A DNA stretch of 64,000 bases, taken from contig JARUPZ010000011.1 of NCBI GenBank assembly GCA_031213475.1, positions 682,001-746,000 on the forward strand. The letters are read 5' to 3'. Below, in pieces: positions 27,101 to 42,100 of this stretch. Position 1 is the stretch's first letter, and each line of letters starts with the position of its first letter. A program made the translations under genes and the position numbers. This DNA is from Nereocystis luetkeana. Lineage: Eukaryota > Sar > Phaeophyceae > Laminariales > Laminariaceae. The notes beneath the pieces were generated by a model, which worked only from the letters and a program-made list of their open reading frames with translations, made no database searches and was not told the DNA's origin.

Positions 27101-30100
27101 ACAAGATGTGAGTCGTGCATGCATGCGTGCGCTCGTCGGGTTTGTCGCTGCACGGCGGGAGTGGCGCGGACGGCAGCTATTGCAGCCACAAGCGCGCTTT
27201 TCTTCGGCGCTCCACGTCCAGACTGTCGCCCTTCTCTCCCAGGGGGATCTATCTCTCTATCCCGTGCGGTGTTTGTTTGTATCTGAGAGGTTGCTCTCCA
27301 GTTTACCCCCTGAAGATTCCTTGAACTCAGACAGATAGATGATCGATTACGATTTGATCATCTAGCCCTTTTCTGGGTAGATGATCTGTATGATCTAACT
27401 TACGTTGCCGGGTGGGAGCTGTGTAATGATGTGCATGATCTATTTATTGTAGCGGGACATGCCTCCTACAGTAGGTCGGATCTATACGATACAGATCCTG
27501 CACCGCACGCCAGAACGGCCGGTGAGGATCTAGATGATCTAGATGATGCAGATGGTCTAGCGTTGGTTCAGCAGTACAGGGGGGCGTTGGCGTTGTGAGC
27601 GAGGTCGTCACGACGGCAACAATGGTGATGACGATGAGGATGATGACGAGGGGTTCATCTCGCGCAGATATAGGGTCGCCTGTCCGTTGCTGTTGAGGCG
27701 GACCTACCGTAGTGACTCCATCACCGCGGTAGTGATCGTTCTCTTCGTCTCATCCTCACTATCATCCTTATCGTCCTTGTCCTTATCGTTTTCATTTTCA
27801 CCCTCATCATGCCGTGCCTTGCCTTGCCGTACCCTTGCCTATGCCTTGCCTTACCTTGTCTTGCCTTGCCTTGCCTTGCGGTACCCTTGCCTTTGCCTTA
27901 CCTTGCCTTGATTTGCTTTACCTCGCCTTGCCTTGCCTTTCCTTGCCTTGCCTTGCCTTGCCTTGCCTTGCCTTGCCTTGCCTTGCCTTGCCTTGCCTCG
28001 CCTTTGCTTAGATGGACCTCGGAACAAGACATGGCGCTGATCACGGCTGTTCGAAGGTTCCAGCCCAACCCTACGTCAGTACCTGCACTGCTCGCGCACA
28101 TGTCGAATGACAGAGGCCTCCCAGAAGTACAGATACAATGCGCTGGGAAACGTTGCGGCAGTTGGGGTTAATGGAACCGCGTCGAGGCTAGTCAAGAAGA
28201 TGTTTCATTTTCATCTCTCGGTACCTGATTCGGCTTTGGGGTGCAATCTGACAGCACATTTCAAGCACGGTGGCGGCGCAAACGCAGTCTAAAGCCTAAC
28301 CCTACCCTGACCGCTCAAAGTGCTCATCACATCACATCACATCACAGCACAGTACATCACAGCACAGTACAACATACTGTAGTAGTTGCACGCATGCACC
28401 CTTGGATTCTGCCCACTCGATAAATCTGTTGGACTTCACCGCCCCTTTTATGACGCACCGCCACCCGTCGCCGGTTTTTTGTTCGACACCTGCTACAGGG
28501 GCGTGAAGCCACCGGCTTTTGCAATGTTGGCAATGCTTGGTTTGGTCACACAAAGAACAGAACAACTACGAGTATTACTATCTACATCCTCGACCAAAGT
28601 ACATAGGCCCTATATCGGCAGCTATGGTGGCCGTATGCTGTGCAGGATTTGTATATTTTGTTGAGATCCAACACGGAAGATGTGCAGATTGCACGGATTT
28701 TGGTATCACGTGTTACCATCCAATGTGTGCTTTTGAATACCTGAGGGGTGCATACCTAAGGAATACCGGCTTTTCTCTAGTCGCCTCTAGAGGGTCTGTC
28801 CTACGCTCCACATTCGTACTGACCAGCGACACTTTTTTTTTTCTCGCTGGGTCAGTCATCCCAAACGAACGCAACTAGTTAGGGTGCCTTCCAATAAATC
28901 ACCACTCGTGGTATTTGTCAATTGGCGTTACAATACATCACATTAAACAACAAATTCCCGATTTGTTGGCAAGAATCGCGACATCATTTGTTTCTTGAGT
29001 TTTTTCGAGTGCAAACAAAATTACACGTGATTCGTGACTAAGGTCACGATTCGCGAAAATCTCACGTTTTTTTGTTGGGTTGTCGCGACTCGTCACTATT
29101 CTTTCGTTCGTTCGTTTGTTTGTTACGAGTGTCCCCAATGTGCAAGGTAAGTCTACCAATCATCCTGTGTGCTGTGTACCACGCGGCTCTCACCCTGCGC
29201 TGTTCCCTCCTCGCTCCGCTGCTGTCGCATGCTGTAAACGATACCCACGTCACCCCTGTTTCTTCATGGTGTCAGCTACTCCAATACCAAGCCGGTACGA
29301 CCAGGCGCTGGCCGGGAAGAGTCTGTCAGCACGGTGCGGCACGCCCTTCGCCCTGTGGCCGAGTGGGTGGGAAAAACACCGGACGCCTGCTGGAAGCGCT
29401 ACAAAAAGCTTGCCAAAGCCCAGGCGAGATACGCAGGCGAGTTCGGGATAAAGGACGCCCCTGGCTGTGCTTAGTCAATGGCGTTGCCTTCAGCTGTGGC
29501 TGTGGATGTTGCTTTGGCACCATGCTTCTCGTGGGTTGTTTCTGTACTATGTTTCGTGCTGCGACCGGTAGAACATCACTCGTGTCATGCTCGGTGGAAT
29601 AACTACGTCCGGCTCTCGTTAGACACGCAGGGCGCTACCAGTACGCGTAGCTAGGTAGGGAGCGACTGCAGGCGGTAGACCATGTGCTGTAGGCTGATTG
29701 TGCTCCCAAAGCTGATGTTCCTGGTTCCCCGTAGGTTGAATTGGTTCGCTTCCGCTAATATCATCGGCCAGACACGGAAATGCATCGTCGCCCATCAACT
29801 CGCCCGAAGTGCTTCCGACAAATGGTAGAGTCGTACGTAGAGTGGTAAGAGTCTAGTGCGCTCAGAAGCAAAACCATACGGAAACAGCAACGCACAATAG
29901 CGCCACACGGTTGTTATTCATCGGCTGATTATGTTCTGGTCTGGCCAAGTCTGGCAAGCGCTACAATGGTAGTTTGGAAGTAATTTGGAGAGAGACGCGT
30001 TTAGGAAAGTGCGACGCACATTACCTCCACGCTACCGATGCTTTCGCCTGAGTTGACGTATCGTAGCGCTACCTGCCCCTTACCCTAAGGCCGGACTTAA

Positions 30101-33100
30101 CCTGGCCTAGTCTCATCTAGGCCGACTCCTTCAGCAACTCGGCTTCCCGTTCTAACCGCGCTTCTCGGTGCATTTACCCCAACAACAACAGCAACAACAG
30201 ATCAGTACCCCCCCCGCCCTTTTGGCCAATTCATCCGAAGCTTTCATCCATTGTAAACCCGCCTCACTGGAGGTCCTTGACACGATGCAGCTCAACCTTC
30301 ATGACGCAGCTCGCCTAACACCTCACGGCGCTTCGCGCCTGATTCAAGGAAAGGCGGCCTGGTCGGTGAAGACCCGACGTGCTCAGCCCCGGCATCGTAC
30401 GTAATGGTGCGAGGGAGGGTCTATGGTTATACGACTACGGCCATGCATGACATGGCATGAGTACCCCCCTCCCCCCGTTTTTGTCGATGCGGTTGTTGTT
30501 GCTTCTGGAGCAGAACACGGAGCAGCACTACCCTTGCCGATGGTGTCGGGAAAGCGCGGGAGGCCTTCTGTGAAGCCGAAAGGAGTGAAGCGCCCATTGG
30601 AGGGGGGCGGGGGCACCTCTGTTCGGAAGAGGAAGCCGAGGCACACCGGCCTGCTTGCGAGAGACGGCCCCCTCATCGTTGCGTGAGTACTAAAATTGAA
30701 AAGGTTTAAACCCTTTTGAGACTGTTACGACTGCAGTCCCGTTTTGGCGATAAACCAGTAAAATTTTACGTAGTTTGTCCCCAAGACGGGACTGCAGTAC
30801 TGCAAGGGTTAAAACCCTTTAGTGTAAGGCTGCACGCCCATTTCGGGGATGAATTACTTGAAATTGGACTCAGGTATATGTTCTTCTTTTGTTTTCGTGC
30901 GGTGCAGTATTGAAAGGAGTTAACCCGCTAGCGATGACGCACCCTATATCTGGCATGGAATTCCTAGCCGACTTTCTCCAGAACGAGAACAGGGGGGGAG
31001 CACACACGACCAAGTCGGCTGGTTTGGAAATATTTCGTCGAGAGCTTTCCATTGTAGACGTCTCATCTCGGTGTTTGCACTATCCTGATTGTGGAGACAA
31101 TCAACTGATCGTCCGATGGGATGTGTCATCATATCGGTTATCACCCTTGTTTTACGGTATTAGAGTAGCCTTCTAGGGCCGTTGTGTGACATTGCCTGCC
31201 ATTATGTGATGGTTGTTGAACGGGAATCGATTTCACGGGTGTATTTGGATAAGACACGTACATACGAAACACAAGCATCGACGCCATTTCGGTAGTTGTC
31301 GAGCGGGAATCGATTTGGAGGATGGGTTTCGATAAGACACCGACAAGCGGAAAACATAGATCGAAACCGAATCGACGCCTTTTCGATAGTCGTTTCGCCG
31401 ATTTATTTCGTTCGGTATAGGCATTTTCAGCCTAGGGGTGCCGGGGGCGGCAGGAGACATTAGTTACCACACTCGTACGATATATCGAAAATTCGGTGTT
31501 TCGGTGATCACGTGTGTATCGATATATTGTCCTGAGCGCCTTTCTACCGCTGCGCCCCGTATGATTGGTATCCTGCCCATGGTCAGTATATCGTGTACCA
31601 GGTAGCTTGCAAGATTGCTGTAGCAGAGCCAGGACGGGCCCAAGCGCCGCAGTAGAGCGGGCGCAGTAGAGCACGTACCTGCGTATGTGTGGGCCGATAC
31701 CACAGCTATAGGTTGAGGGAAGAGGACCTGATGATCGTTATAGCACGATGACTTGATGTGTCTCGTTCACCCCATGATAAAATCGAATAATTGGTACGCG
31801 AAGACAAATGCGATGTCGCTCGTCCTGTGCCAATGCAGCAGAGCCACTAGATGAAGCTAGACGGCGCAAGCAAGGAAAGGTAGACGAGGTATGGGTCATT
31901 CTCTGAGAAGGCGGCCGAAGAACTGAGGTTGATGTCCATCCAAGAAAATGGACTACTGTAGCAAATATCTAAATATATGTGTTACACGGAATATGCGGTG
32001 CATCCTAATCCAAATGCGGTGCAACCTCGACCAGTGAGCTTCAACACGTGTGGATGATAGCTTGAAGCGTAATACCTGACACCCGTCGCATTGGTTTCCG
32101 TTGCGCCGATGTGCGTTGGACCCATCCATGTTCGATATACTTCGGCGACTAACGTTATATTTTCATGTTGTGCTTTTTTAAAAGAGGTACGGACCCTGGA
32201 ATATTCAAAACGAGCGACCTCGACGAGGAGAGGACGCGAGCGAGGGAAGAGGCTGCCATAGCCAAGGCAGCGGGGTTCGAGTGGGTCAATGTAAGTGCTT
32301 TGTTTTTCACCAAGGGGCTCACGGTGAACGGTGAACAGTGAACCGGTGTCAACGCTCCCAGGAGCACAACGTGCGTGCAGTGATTCTTGCCATGCTGTAC
32401 TTTTAGGGCGGTCAAAATATGCAGAAGGGCGCTCGCCTATCGCCTTATCATTGATGTTGATGTTGTTGCCGAAGTTTAAGTTGGTGTTACTGCCCGTCCC
32501 ACGTAGATAACGGGCGTTTTATGTACGTTGTTGGCGTTGGAGTTGAAGCCTAATTTGATGTTTCTGGTCGTCCCATGTTGATGTTTTGCAGGAGGAGGGT
32601 TCGTGGGATGAGGATGGGCGAGGGGGGGGAGTTCTTCCTCGCTCGTTCGGCGCGTGGGGCTGGACCATCGAGGAGCTGGCGGCTTTCACGGCGGTCCGAC
32701 AGCTGATGCTTGTGCCAGAACGCGACTTCAACCCGGTATGGAAACCACCGCCCACGATGGCACGGAGTCGCGGTTTTGTTTTGTTCGGACTTGCCTGCTA
32801 TTAAAACATATTAGCGTATAAGACGCCATACTGCAGACACAGTGCACTGCAGTATTTCCAGCCGTCTTGAATTGTGCGTTCATCGTAAGGAACTTGAAAA
32901 AGTTATTCATAGTCTATACTGGTAGCGTACAAGTACAGTATTAAATAGTACTCTTGGGCAGTTGAGTGAAACATCGTCGCAGGAAGTTTGATTATTTGGG
33001 CGTGCCAGAGGCTTTAAACTCAGTGCCTAGTTGCTGATCAGGTATAGTAGGTCGGGCGGGGACTGGCTTGTGCGTGCAGGGTCTAGCCCGTGCTGCCCTT

Positions 33101-36100
33101 TTGTGGTACGTAGGAAAAGGAACGGGGAGCGCTCTCCTGCGCTGAAATTACAGCTCGCAGCAGACTGCCCTAATATGTGGCGTCGTCGCATTCATGGCGT
33201 CATCAGGTTGAAGCGGAGTAAGTGCCTCGGAAAGCGCAGCGTTCCGACCCTACTATGACGGGGGGCCATACTAAATAGGACCTACGGTACACACAAAAAC
33301 CTAGATATTTACCTATTTTTGCTAACAATATTTGCTCTTATTTACTATGCTCCCCCGTAATATTACTACGTTACTATAATACTGAGGGGAAGTAGTAGTC
33401 AGTACGTAGTCAGAACCGAATACTGGTTATAACCATTTGGGGATGCGTGTGTCTTTTCGGTTCAATGTGGGCGATGATTACTGTGGACGCCCATAACATT
33501 TTTTTTCTTTTCGAAAATCATAGTTTTTACTTTCTACCTTAACTCGTAGGAGGCTTTACCCTCGCCGATTTTCTTCTGGACAAGCGGTGGTCACAGGTGC
33601 CGCCCCTTCTACCCCCCGGTACGTACGTGCCTTTATTTTCGTCGCGTGTGTTGTTCATTCGGCATTCCCGCTGGTCGTCGCTAGTATTCGGCTGTAGCTA
33701 ACTCACGCTCTCGCGCTTTCCGCGGGTCAATTTTGATGCAAGAAAAAGTTGTTGCGAGTATACACTCGATGATACTCGAACCCACTAAGTTGATCTTAGT
33801 GGGCACGAGGACGACCTACCAAGCCACCGGGAACGCCGCAGTGCGACGCTGAAGTTGCCATTCTCTCCGACACATTTGTTTCAACGCGCCATACATGCGG
33901 TATGCCATACATGCGGTATGCCATACATGCGGTATGCCATACATGCGGTATGCCATACATGCGGTATGCCATACATGCGGTATGCCATACATGCGGTATG
34001 CCATACATGCGGTATGCCATACATGCGGTATGCCATACATGCGGTATGCCATACATGCGGTATGCCATACATGCGGTATGCCATACATGCGGTATGCCAT
34101 ACATGCGGTATGCCATACATGCGGTATGCCATACATGCGGTATGCCATACATGCGGTATGCCATACATGCGGTATGCCATACATGCGGTATGCCATACAT
34201 GCGGTATGCCATACATGCGGTATGCCATACATGCGGTATGCCATACATGCGGTATGCCATACATGCGGTATGCCATACATGCGGTATGCCATACATGCGG
34301 TATGCCATACATGCGGTATGCCATACATGCGGTATGCCATACATGCGGTATGCCATACATGCGGTATGCCATACATGCGGTATGCCATACATGCGGTATG
34401 CCATACATGCGGTATGCCATACATGCGGTATGCCATACATGCGGTATGCCATACATGCGGTATGCCATACATGCGGTATGCCATACATGCGGTATGCCAT
34501 ACATGCGGTATGCCATACATGCGGTATGCCATACATGCGGTATGCCATACATGCGGTATGCCATACATGCGGTATGCCATACATGCGGTATGCCATACAT
34601 GCGGTATGCCATACATGCGGTATGCCATACATGCGGTATGCCATACATGCGGTATGCCATACATGCGGTATGCCATACATGCGGTATGCCATACATGCGG
34701 TATGCCATACATGCGGTATGCCATACATGCGGTATGCCATACATGCGGTATGCCATACATGCGGTATGCCATACATGCGGTATGCCATACATGCGGTATG
34801 CCATACATGCGGTATGCCATACATGCGGTATGCCATACATGCGGTATGCCATACATGCGGTATGCCATACATGCGGTATGCCATACATGCGGTATGCCAT
34901 ACATGCGGTATGCCATACATGCGGTATGCCATACATGCGGTATGCCATACATGCGGTATGCCATACATGCGGTATGCCATACATGCGGTATGCCATACAT
35001 GCGGTATGCCATACATGCGGTATGCCATACATGCGGTATGCCATACATGCGGTATGCCATACATGCGGTATGCCATACATGCGGTATGCCATACATGCGG
35101 TATGCCATACATGCGGTATGCCATACATGCGGTATGCCATACATGCGGTATGCCATACATGCGGTATGCCATACATGCGGTATGCCATACATGCGGTATG
35201 CCATACATGCGGTATGCCATACATGCGGTATGCCATACATGCGGTATGCCATACATGCGGTATGCCATACATGCGGTATGCCATACATGCGGTATGCCAT
35301 ACATGCGGTATGCCATACATGCGGTATGCCATACATGCGGTATGCCATACATGCGGTATGCCATACATGCGGTATGCCATACATGCGGTATGCCATACAT
35401 GCGGTATGCCATACATGCGGTATGCCATACATGCGGTATGCCATACATGCGGTATGCCATACATGCGGTATGCCATACATGCGGTATGCCATACATGCGG
35501 TATGCCATACATGCGGTATGCCATACATGCGGTATGCCATACATGCGGTATGCCATACATGCGGTATGCCATACATGCGGTATGCCATACATGCGGTATG
35601 CCATACATGCGGTATGCCATACATGCGGTATGCCATACATGCGGTATGCCATACATGCGGTATGCCATACATGCGGTATGCCATACATGCGGTATGCCAT
35701 ACATGCGGTATGCCATACATGCGGTATGCCATACATGCGGTATGCCATACATGCGGTATGCCATACATGCGGTATGCCATACATGCGGTATGCCATACAT
35801 GCGGTATGCCATACATGCGGTATGCCATACATGCGGTATGCCATACATGCGGTATGCCATACATGCGGTATGCCATACATGCGGTATGCCATACATGCGG
35901 TATGCCATACATGCGGTATGCCATACATGCGGTATGCCATACATGCGGTATGCCATACATGCGGTATGCCATACATGCGGTATGCCATACATGCGGTATG
36001 CCATACATGCGGTATGCCATACATGCGGTATGCCATACATGCGGTATGCCATACATGCGGTATGCCATACATGCGGTATGCCATACATGCGGTATGCCAT

Positions 36101-39100
36101 ACATGCGGTATGCCATACATGCGGTATGCCATACATGCGGTATGCCATACATGCGGTATGCCATACATGCGGTATGCCATACATGCGGTATGCCATACAT
36201 GCGGTATGCCATACATGCGGTATGCCATACATGCGGTATGCCATACATGCGGTATGCCATACATGCGGTATGCCATACATGCGGTATGCCATACATGCGG
36301 TATGCCATACATGCGGTATGCCATACATGCGGTATGCCATACATGCGGTATGCCATACATGCGGTATGCCATACATGCGGTATGCCATACATGCGGTATG
36401 CCATACATGCGGTATGCCATACATGCGGTATGCCATACATGCGGTATGCCATACATGCGGTATGCCATACATGCGGTATGCCATACATGCGGTATGCCAT
36501 ACATGCGGTATGCCATACATGCGGTATGCCATACATGCGGTATGCCATACATGCGGTATGCCATACATGCGGTATGCCATACATGCGGTATGCCATACAT
36601 GCGGTATGCCATACATGCGGTATGCCATACATGCGGTATGCCATACATGCGGTATGCCATACATGCGGTATGCCATACATGCGGTATGCCATACATGCGG
36701 TATGCCATACATGCGGTATGCCATACATGCGGTATGCCATACATGCGGTATGCCATACATGCGGTATGCCATACATGCGGTATGCCATACATGCGGTATG
36801 CCATACATGCGGTATGCCATACATGCGGTATGCCATACATGCGGTATGCCATACATGCGGTATGCCATACATGCGGTATGCCATACATGCGGTATGCCAT
36901 ACATGCGGTATGCCATACATGCGGTATGCCATACATGCGGTATGCCATACATGCGGTATGCCATACATGCGGTATGCCATACATGCGGTATGCCATACAT
37001 GCGGTATGCCATACATGCGGTATGCCATACATGCGGTATGCCATACATGCGGTATGCCATACATGCGGTATGCCATACATGCGGTATGCCATACATGCGG
37101 TATGCCATACATGCGGTATGCCATACATGCGGTATGCCATACATGCGGTATGCCATACATGCGGTATGCCATACATGCGGTATGCCATACATGCGGTATG
37201 CCATACATGCGGTATGCCATACATGCGGTATGCCATACATGCGGTATGCCATACATGCGGTATGCCATACATGCGGTATGCCATACATGCGGTATGCCAT
37301 ACATGCGGTATGCCATACATGCGGTATGCCATACATGCGGTATGCCATACATGCGGTATGCCATACATGCGGTATGCCATACATGCGGTATGCCATACAT
37401 GCGGTATGCCATACATGCGGTATGCCATACATGCGGTATGCCATACATGCGGTATGCCATACATGCGGTATGCCATACATGCGGTATGCCATACATGCGG
37501 TATGCCATACATGCGGTATGCCATACATGCGGTATGCCATACATGCGGTATGCCATACATGCGGTATGCCATACATGCGGTATGCCATACATGCGGTATG
37601 CCATACATGCGGTATGCCATACATGCGGTATGCCATACATGCGGTATGCCATACATGCGGTATGCCATACATGCGGTATGCCATACATGCGGTATGCCAT
37701 ACATGCGGTATGCCATACATGCGGTATGCCATACATGCGGTATGCCATACATGCGGTATGCCATACATGCGGTATGCCATACATGCGGTATGCCATACAT
37801 GCGGTATGCCATACATGCGGTATGCCATACATGCGGTATGCCATACATGCGGTATGCCATACATGCGGTATGCCATACATGCGGTATGCCATACATGCGG
37901 TATGCCATACATGCGGTATGCCATACATGCGGTATGCCATACATGCGGTATGCCATACATGCGGTATGCCATACATGCGGTATGCCATACATGCGGTATG
38001 CCATACATGCGGTATGCCATACATGCGGTATGCCATACATGCGGTATGCCATACATGCGGTATGCCATACATGCGGTATGCCATACATGCGGTATGCCAT
38101 ACATGCGGTATGCCATACATGCGGTATGCCATACATGCGGTATGCCATACATGCGGTATGCCATACATGCGGTATGCCATACATGCGGTATGCCATACAT
38201 GCGGTATGCCATACATGCGGTATGCCATACATGCGGTATGCCATACATGCGGTATGCCATACATGCGGTATGCCATACATGCGGTATGCCATACATGCGG
38301 TATGCCATACATGCGGTATGCCATACATGCGGTATGCCATACATGCGGTATGCCATACATGCGGTATGCCATACATGCGGTATGCCATACATGCGGTATG
38401 CCATACATGCGGTATGCCATACATGCGGTATGCCATACATGCGGTATGCCATACATGCGGTATGCCATACATGCGGTATGCCATACATGCGGTATGCCAT
38501 ACATGCGGTATGCCATACATGCGGTATGCCATACATGCGGTATGCCATACATGCGGTATGCCATACATGCGGTATGCCATACATGCGGTATGCCATACAT
38601 GCGGTATGCCATACATGCGGTATGCCATACATGCGGTATGCCATACATGCGGTATGCCATACATGCGGTATGCCATACATGCGGTATGCCATACATGCGG
38701 TATGCCATACATGCGGTATGCCATACATGCGGTATGCCATACATGCGGTATGCCATACATGCGGTATGCCATACATGCGGTATGCCATACATGCGGTATG
38801 CCATACATGCGGTATGCCATACATGCGGTATGCCATACATGCGGTATGCCATACATGCGGTATGCCATACATGCGGTATGCCATACATGCGGTATGCCAT
38901 ACATGCGGTATGCCATACATGCGGTATGCCATACATGCGGTATGCCATACATGCGGTATGCCATACATGCGGTATGCCATACATGCGGTATGCCATACAT
39001 GCGGTATGCCATACATGCGGTATGCCATACATGCGGTATGCCATACATGCGGTATGCCATACATGCGGTATGCCATACATGCGGTATGCCATACATGCGG

Positions 39101-42100
39101 TATGCCATACATGCGGTATGCCATACATGCGGTATGCCATACATGCGGTATGCCATACATGCGGTATGCCATACATGCGGTATGCCATACATGCGGTATG
39201 CCATACATGCGGTATGCCATACATGCGGTATGCCATACATGCGGTATGCCATACATGCGGTATGCCATACATGCGGTATGCCATACATGCGGTATGCCAT
39301 ACATGCGGTATGCCATACATGCGGTATGCCATACATGCGGTATGCCATACATGCGGTATGCCATACATGCGGTATGCCATACATGCGGTATGCCATACAT
39401 GCGGTATGCCATACATGCGGTATGCCATACATGCGGTATGCCATACATGCGGTATGCCATACATGCGGTATGCCATACATGCGGTATGCCATACATGCGG
39501 TATGCCATACATGCGGTATGCCATACATGCGGTATGCCATACATGCGGTATGCCATACATGCGGTATGCCATACATGCGGTATGCCATACATGCGGTATG
39601 CCATACATGCGGTATGCCATACATGCGGTATGCCATACATGCGGTATGCCATACATGCGGTATGCCATACATGCGGTATGCCATACATGCGGTATGCCAT
39701 ACATGCGGTATGCCATACATGCGGTATGCCATACATGCGGTATGCCATACATGCGGTATGCCATACATGCGGTATGCCATACATGCGGTATGCCATACAT
39801 GCGGTATGCCATACATGCGGTATGCCATACATGCGGTATGCCATACATGCGGTATGCCATACATGCGGTATGCCATACATGCGGTATGCCATACATGCGG
39901 TATGCCATACATGCGGTATGCCATACATGCGGTATGCCATACATGCGGTATGCCATACATGCGGTATGCCATACATGCGGTATGCCATACATGCGGTATG
40001 CCATACATGCGGTATGCCATACATGCGGTATGCCATACATGCGGTATGCCATACATGCGGTATGCCATACATGCGGTATGCCATACATGCGGTATGCCAT
40101 ACATGCGGTATGCCATACATGCGGTATGCCATACATGCGGTATGCCATACATGCGGTATGCCATACATGCGGTATGCCATACATGCGGTATGCCATACAT
40201 GCGGTATGCCATACATGCGGTATGCCATACATGCGGTATGCCATACATGCGGTATGCCATACATGCGGTATGCCATACATGCGGTATGCCATACATGCGG
40301 TATGCCATACATGCGGTATGCCATACATGCGGTATGCCATACATGCGGTATGCCATACATGCGGTATGCCATACATGCGGTATGCCATACATGCGGTATG
40401 CCATACATGCGGTATGCCATACATGCGGTATGCCATACATGCGGTATGCCATACATGCGGTATGCCATACATGCGGTATGCCATACATGCGGTATGCCAT
40501 ACATGCGGTATGCCATACATGCGGTATGCCATACATGCGGTATGCCATACATGCGGTATGCCATACATGCGGTATGCCATACATGCGGTATGCCATACAT
40601 GCGGTATGCCATACATGCGGTATGCCATACATGCGGTATGCCATACATGCGGTATGCCATACATGCGGTATGCCATACATGCGGTATGCCATACATGCGG
40701 TATGCCATACATGCGGTATGCCATACATGCGGTATGCCATACATGCGGTATGCCATACATGCGGTATGCCATACATGCGGTATGCCATACATGCGGTATG
40801 CCATACATGCGGTATGCCATACATGCGGTATGCCATACATGCGGTATGCCATACATGCGGTATGCCATACATGCGGTATGCCATACATGCGGTATGCCAT
40901 ACATGCGGTATGCCATACATGCGGTATGCCATACATGCGGTATGCCATACATGCGGTATGCCATACATGCGGTATGCCATACATGCGGTATGCCATACAT
41001 GCGGTATGCCATACATGCGGTATGCCATACATGCGGTATGCCATACATGCGGTATGCCATACATGCGGTATGCCATACATGCGGTATGCCATACATGCGG
41101 TATGCCATACATGCGGTATGCCATACATGCGGTATGCCATACATGCGGTATGCCATACATGCGGTATGCCATACATGCGGTATGCCATACATGCGGTATG
41201 CCATACATGCGGTATGCCATACATGCGGTATGCCATACATGCGGTATGCCATACATGCGGTATGCCATACATGCGGTATGCCATACATGCGGTACGCAGG
41301 GTTCGGTTAATCCTGCTGTTGGTCGAGTGCGCGAGTGTACCTTCTTACCTCATGAGCCTATCCCGAACTCTGTCCCCGAGGGGTAAGCCTGTTACGGGGG
41401 AGCATAGTAATACAAATTGTAGTGATACATAGTAATACATAGCGATACGTATATACATAGCAATAGATCGTAATACATACTGTAGTAACAACATAGCATA
41501 ATAGTGCATAGTAATACATAGCAACACATAGCACTACACATAGTAATACGTACCTACTCTGTAGTGTTCAGAACCCACGAGGGACAAAATTCATGATGTT
41601 TCCCCATATGTTTACACAGCATATTTTGTTCTGGTTACTATTACGGGGGACCATATTAAATACCTGGTAGGACCTACGGTAAACACAAAAACATATATGT
41701 ACCTATTTTTACCAACAATATGTGGTTCTATTTACTATGGCCCCCGTAATATGATATGGTCCCCCGTGATAATAGGGTTACAGTAGTAGTATTACTGTAG
41801 TACCATTTGTACTACTGCTGTAGTACTGTAGGCCCTAACTCTGTATACACGTTGTTCTCTTTATGGCTACTGCTGTAACATACATCGCCCTGGTGCAGTG
41901 GTGCCCTCGAAGGAATGCCGCTGTTACTGTTACTGTTATTAATAATAGAGTTCATTCATTCGGTGGCTTCAAACCCCACCGTGGCGATAACTTGTTTGTT
42001 TTCAAAGATACAAGCATTACGGGGGACCATAGTACATAGGACCGAATAGTGCTCGTAAAAATAGGTAAATATACAGTTTTCCTGTGTACCTCAAGTCCTA

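Larger units (their letters stand above)
33619..41356 (+). other. 7.7 kb TFIIIC intron, 96% of it a 16-bp satellite
   Basis: Bounded by the gtacgt donor at 33,619 and a catgag acceptor at 41,351-41,356. About 270 bp of unique sequence precede the array and 62 bp follow it. The whole array would be present in the pre-mRNA. Confidence 0.6.

Noticed and set aside
33888-41294. CRISPR-like array
   Set aside because: There are no spacers: the 16-bp units abut directly, and the host is eukaryotic.
33796-41432. Six overlapping open frames of about 2,500 codons encoding 16-residue repeats
   Set aside because: They follow automatically from a stop-free 16-bp unit; both strands and all phases are equally open, and flanking TFIIIC exons place the array in an intron.
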